Shown: in pieces, positions 61,419-64,000 of the stretch
How the letters are laid out: each line of letters opens with the position of its first letter
How positions within the stretch are numbered: the first letter of the stretch is position 1
Origin: Lachnospiraceae bacterium
Lineage (GTDB): Bacteria; Bacillota; Clostridia; Lachnospirales; Lachnospiraceae
NCBI GenBank assembly: GCA_030523275.1
Contig: JAUNIX010000013.1
Location: 17,483-81,482, forward strand
Reading direction: 5' to 3'
Length of the DNA: 64,000 bases
Made by a program: the position numbers and the translations under genes
Notes under the pieces: generated by a model
The model's input: the letters and a program-made list of their open reading frames with translations, nothing else
Databases searched by the model: none
Told to the model about the DNA's origin: nothing

Positions 61419-62554
61419 ACTGTCTTCCTTTCCAAAATCTCCGCCTCGATTTCCTTACATGCCCCGGGATACTCATGCGCCATCTCACATCTGTATTTCG
61501 GTACCGTGCAATAATCACCACTCTCTGTATAGACCATAGCTGCACATGCTTTGCACTGATCTTTTAATCCACAGAAAGAACATTTTGACGGCAGCCGGAT
61601 TGATAACGCATATTCTGAAGCCCTTTTCCAGGCCTCATCAAATCCAATCTTAAATACATCTTCCACGCCAGTGCCCGGTAACATACCACAAGGGAGTAGC
61701 CGCCCGTCCCAAGTCACCCAGAAACTGCACTTTCCGGCACGGCAGCGGATCCCTTCTCCTTCTGTCTCCAGACAGTCATCCCCTGGATCAGAAGGCAGAC
61801 TCAGGTCTTTCGTCTTCATCCTTTCCAGAAAATCCTCCTCGCCATTTAACAGGGATTCAATCTTAGCCGAATAATAAGCGGCTTCTTTTGCGGTAAAACG
61901 GTCATTCTGTCCGACTTTTGAGATATCCCGCCGAAGTGGCGGGAACATATAGGATGTCGGCTGTATGATCAGATGTTCCTTTTTTGCGAACGCTATCATT
62001 TCCTCCAGATCACCGGCATTATACGGTGTCACACTGCAGTTTAATTTCACGGAGATTCCTGCTTCTTTTAATAAATGGATTGCTCTTGTCACCTGAGTAA
62101 ATCCCTTTGGATTTCGGCACAGCCTTCCATAGGTCTCATCGGAAGCCCCGTATAAGGTGATATTGATACGGACTGGTGGGATCTCTTTTAACCATTCGAC
62201 AACTTCTTCATCGATCAGCGTCGCATTGGAATTGATCGTCAGCACAAATCCCATCTGATGAAGCCCGGTATAGATCTCCTGAAAATCCGGGCGTATGAAT
62301 GGTTCTCCTCCGGTGAGCAGGAGATAGAGCATCCCTCTTTGTTTCGCGTCTTCGGCTAATGACAGCCATTCTTTTGCCGTGCGCAACGGATGCACCGCCT
62401 CCTGCTGTTCCTTGCTCATGCGCACATAGCACATGCGGCAGTCCATGTTGCAGACCGGTGTCAGTTCAAAAGAAGCATTTAGCGGAATCCTCATCCGTGC
62501 TGCTTTTACATGAAGATATTCTGTGATCGGTGGTTCCACCGGAATCTTTATCAT
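61415..62554 (-). CDS. radical SAM/SPASM peptide-modifying enzyme
   Basis: A 379-aa enzyme. The cluster-binding CxxxCxxC is at Cys35, Cys39 and Cys42 (VCNMDCRMC), the SAM-binding LTGGEPF is at about residue 80, and ITLYGAS is at about 135. The C-terminal SPASM region (about 255-345) has cysteines in GIRCRAGKCSF, LLPCGML and CSFCGLKDQCKACAA for extra iron-sulfur clusters. It is the PqqE/AlbA type that modifies ribosomal peptides, forming thioether or carbon-carbon links. The start at 62554 has the better-spaced AGGAGGGG site. No PqqD-like leader-binding domain is visible in it or nearby. Codons are more GC-rich than the neighbours. Confidence 0.93.
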   Translation of the reverse strand: MIKIPVEPPITEYLHVKAARMRIPLNASFELTPVCNMDCRMCYVRMSKEQQEAVHPLRTAKEWLSLAEDAKQRGMLYLLLTGGEPFIRPDFQEIYTGLHQMGFVLTINSNATLIDEEVVEWLKEIPPVRINITLYGASDETYGRLCRNPKGFTQVTRAIHLLKEAGISVKLNCSVTPYNAGDLEEMIAFAKKEHLIIQPTSYMFPPLRRDISKVGQNDRFTAKEAAYYSAKIESLLNGEEDFLERMKTKDLSLPSDPGDDCLETEGEGIRCRAGKCSFWVTWDGRLLPCGMLPGTGVEDVFKIGFDEAWKRASEYALSIRLPSKCSFCGLKDQCKACAAMVYTESGDYCTVPKYRCEMAHEYPGACKEIEAEILERKTV

Positions 62555-62569
62555 CGTCATCCCCTCCTT

Positions 62570-63433
62570 CTATTCTCCAAATACTGTCGTTTTTACGAGT
62601 TTCACTGCCCCTTGATCTGGCAGACATTCCAGTAAATAAACCGGAACATGAGAAACCAGTTCTGTCAATAGATCCATTGCCTGATCTACAAACTCCTTAT
62701 CCCATTGGTGAACAATAATCTCCGGATATAAATATCGGATTGCTTCTGCTGGTCTTAAAGAACGGATACGATTTTCTTTTGCCTGCCGAAGAACAATAAT
62801 CGCGGTCACTGGTGCTGACTCATTGCGATATATACCAGAAGAACCAGCATAAGGCAGCCCATAAGCCATCCAACCATCTTCTAATTTTCGCAATCCGGCA
62901 CGATCTCCATTGATGATCTCTGCTCCCTCATACTTCACCCAGAGATCCGCCTGCGTCGACTTTCCGGTACCGGAAGGGGCAGAAAAAAGCAGTCCTTTTC
63001 CATGCCAGCGGATAAAAGAAGCATGAAGTAAAAGTCCCTGATGATTTAATAATAGAGAATCTAAGGCAATGATATCACATAAATTTCTTGAATAATTTAA
63101 ATAATATTCTTTTCCTTGTATATATCTGCAACGAAGAATTGACTTTTCTTCATCGTCCCATATCACACATGCATAAGGATGATGATGTGGCGCAGGGCAA
63201 TAATATACTTTTCTTTTTTCCTTTATATGAACATGATAACGATCGATGTCCCAAACACCATTTTCCTCTGTTGTTTCCAGTTCTTTTATCGGCTGAAAGA
63301 ATACAGTCAAATCTTTTTTATGGCTCTTTTCCATTTCTTCATAAACAAAATCCGCCGATTCTTTATAAATCTTTACGGGAAATGGGATTTCACAACAAAC
63401 ATATAAACCGGCTATTTGATATAAATATTGCAT
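62570..63433 (-). CDS. HPr-kinase-like protein of the peptide cassette
   Basis: A 287-aa protein. Residues 1-110 are a variable beta-rich part. Residues 125-287 are an HprK-type P-loop kinase fold: LLLHASFI, Walker A LLFSAPSGTGKSTQADLW and INGDRAGLRKLEDGW with the metal Asp. AYGLPYAGSSGIYRN follows. HPr itself has a longer, hexameric kinase with a different signature, so this is one of the peptide-cluster relatives. Some such proteins phosphorylate lasso peptides; others have no known reaction. It follows the precursor across a hairpin and precedes the radical SAM gene by 15 bases. Confidence 0.85.
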   Translation of the reverse strand: MQYLYQIAGLYVCCEIPFPVKIYKESADFVYEEMEKSHKKDLTVFFQPIKELETTEENGVWDIDRYHVHIKEKRKVYYCPAPHHHPYACVIWDDEEKSILRCRYIQGKEYYLNYSRNLCDIIALDSLLLNHQGLLLHASFIRWHGKGLLFSAPSGTGKSTQADLWVKYEGAEIINGDRAGLRKLEDGWMAYGLPYAGSSGIYRNESAPVTAIIVLRQAKENRIRSLRPAEAIRYLYPEIIVHQWDKEFVDQAMDLLTELVSHVPVYLLECLPDQGAVKLVKTTVFGE

Positions 63434-63460
63434 AAATTATTTTCTCACTTAACTAAAACA

Positions 63461-63488
63461 GGGCGGCCAAACTAATGTAAGGCCGCCC
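63461..63488 (-). terminator. GC-rich hairpin between precursor and HprK-like genes
   Basis: Perfect eight-base GGGCGGCC/GGCCGCCC arms with a 12-base loop and a weak T-rich tail on minus. It is placed to let part of the transcripts end after the precursor. Confidence 0.7.
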
Positions 63489-63523
63489 ATATGATGCCAT
63501 ATAAGGGCATACTTCCTAAATTA

Positions 63524-63793
63524 CTAAGAACTAAATGCTACCACATTTCCACTTGGATTATTATAGCAAACACCATCTATTTCTTCATCAGCACCTGCCT
63601 GTTCATCTGGACAGCTATTTGGTTCCGTCCAAATAATATATCCACCGACATTCCAGCCGCATGTCTCTTTACTCCAATGACTTGGTTTACCAAGTGTACT
63701 ACCACCGCCAGTTACCCCAGCACAACTGGCAATGCTCTGGCTCAATGCGAAGTGCTCTACATGTAATTCAGGCTTTATATATGATTTTTTCAT
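63524..63793 (-). CDS. putative RiPP precursor peptide
   Basis: An 89-aa peptide with a strong AGGAGG site. The N-terminal MKKSYIKPELHVEHFALSQ segment has the short basic start plus a KPEL-x-VE-x-F-x-LSQSIA pattern often seen in leaders of clostridial modified peptides. The C-terminal 66 residues are rich in Gly, Ser, Trp and Asn, with four cysteines at 24, 45, 61 and 76 and tryptophans at 40, 47 and 55. Residues 63-73 are acidic. It is directly upstream of the HprK-like and radical SAM genes. The exact leader/core border is not visible; SQSIAS before Cys24 is a candidate. Confidence 0.75.
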   Translation of the reverse strand: MKKSYIKPELHVEHFALSQSIASCAGVTGGGSTLGKPSHWSKETCGWNVGGYIIWTEPNSCPDEQAGADEEIDGVCYNNPSGNVVAFSS

Positions 63794-63808
63794 GATATTA
63801 CCTCCTAA

Positions 63809-64000
63809 TTAACGACGACCAAAAAAGTTTTTAATACTGTTAAACAAGCTTGTAATACCACTATTGTCGGAAGTTGTATTCTGTTCCACTTGCTCTGTCG
63901 TTGGTTCTTCGTTATCAATCGTTACATTTCCAGTTTCTTCAGTAACTGTTGTTTCCAGTTCTTCCACTTTGGATGTCTCTTCTGTTAATTCTTCCTCTGT
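63809..64000 (-). CDS. C-terminal end of a Glu/Thr-rich protein, partial
   Basis: The frame is open from the right edge on the minus strand and ends at a TAA at 63809, giving 63 residues. They are mostly Glu, Thr and Val (an acidic linker), closing with ITSLFNSIKNFFGRR, an amphipathic basic end. The start and family lie outside the window. It stops 15 bases before the precursor gene, so it is probably co-transcribed and part of the same cassette. Function cannot be inferred from the visible part. Confidence 0.6.
   Translation of the reverse strand, partial: TEEELTEETSKVEELETTVTEETGNVTIDNEEPTTEQVEQNTTSDNSGITSLFNSIKNFFGRR

Noticed and set aside
61087..61539. Long plus-strand frame opposite the anchored-protein gene
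   Set aside because: Serine/phenylalanine-rich complement of a Lys/Ser/Thr linker, spanning two genes; no start signals.
63491..63766. Open frame on plus opposite the precursor peptide
   Set aside because: No ribosome binding site and no recognisable motif; the minus-strand peptide has a strong site and an operon context.
63524..63793. Calling the precursor a SCIFF (six-Cys) peptide
   Set aside because: SCIFF peptides are about 45 residues with six cysteines close together at the C-terminus; this one has 89 residues and four spread cysteines.
56865..64000. Calling the cassette a lasso-peptide cluster
   Set aside because: The HprK-like and nucleotidyltransferase genes suggest it, but no asparagine-synthetase-like cyclase, PqqD or transglutaminase-like protease is visible in the window.

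Overview
The window looks like the chromosome of an anaerobic, endospore-forming member of the Lachnospiraceae (Clostridia). The DNA is AT-rich. It carries sporulation genes (spoVAA-AE, an alpha/beta SASP, a PdaB-type deacetylase), a class III glutamine synthetase, AddAB, and T-box and manganese-riboswitch leaders. No rRNA, tRNA or CRISPR array was seen. Most genes are on the minus strand.

Layout. 1-4.1 kb: 3' end of a HisC/CobD-type aminotransferase, a small zinc-ribbon protein, then purA-lepB-lipoprotein-C_GCAxxG. 4.1-11.7 kb: a long minus-strand operon headed by a Mn2+ (yybP-ykoY) riboswitch: mntP, a Na+/Ca2+ antiporter, folC, HD protein, folP, folBK, pheA and a DUF815 ATPase. 11.8-20 kb: two polysaccharide deacetylases, a secreted orphan, glnN with an attenuator-like leader, a large orphan membrane protein and an amidase-SPOR protein. 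20-25 kb: GH36 alpha-galactosidase, esterase and ATP-grasp ligase, all on plus. 24.5-35 kb: hslO, methyltransferase, cardiolipin synthase, SASP, addA and addB. 35-39 kb: small cell-envelope genes, two decayed gene remnants and a ClC channel. 39-43 kb: T-box-leuA, an exported amidase and a PfkB kinase. 43-54 kb: YigZ, a class A PBP-like protein with degenerate active sites, and a spoVA locus split into AD-AE and AA-AB-AC by about 3.7 kb holding cdd, a HAD phosphatase, a parvulin, an amidase pseudogene and an Rpn nuclease. 53.7-56.7 kb: AAA/DUF4143 ATPase, then an ECF sigma factor with a DUF4179 membrane protein.

56.8-64 kb is the most unusual part. It is a minus-strand cassette that looks like a ribosomally made, modified peptide (RiPP) pathway: an 89-aa Cys/Trp-containing precursor, an HPr-kinase-like protein, a radical SAM/SPASM enzyme, a membrane-anchored protein, an ABC exporter, an S24/S26-type peptidase and a nucleotidyltransferase. 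It runs off the right edge of the window. This combination does not match a class I can name with confidence.

Functional assignments come from reading motifs in translated sequence. No database search was possible. Start codons were chosen from ribosome binding sites and gene overlaps, so several are shorter than the longest open frame.
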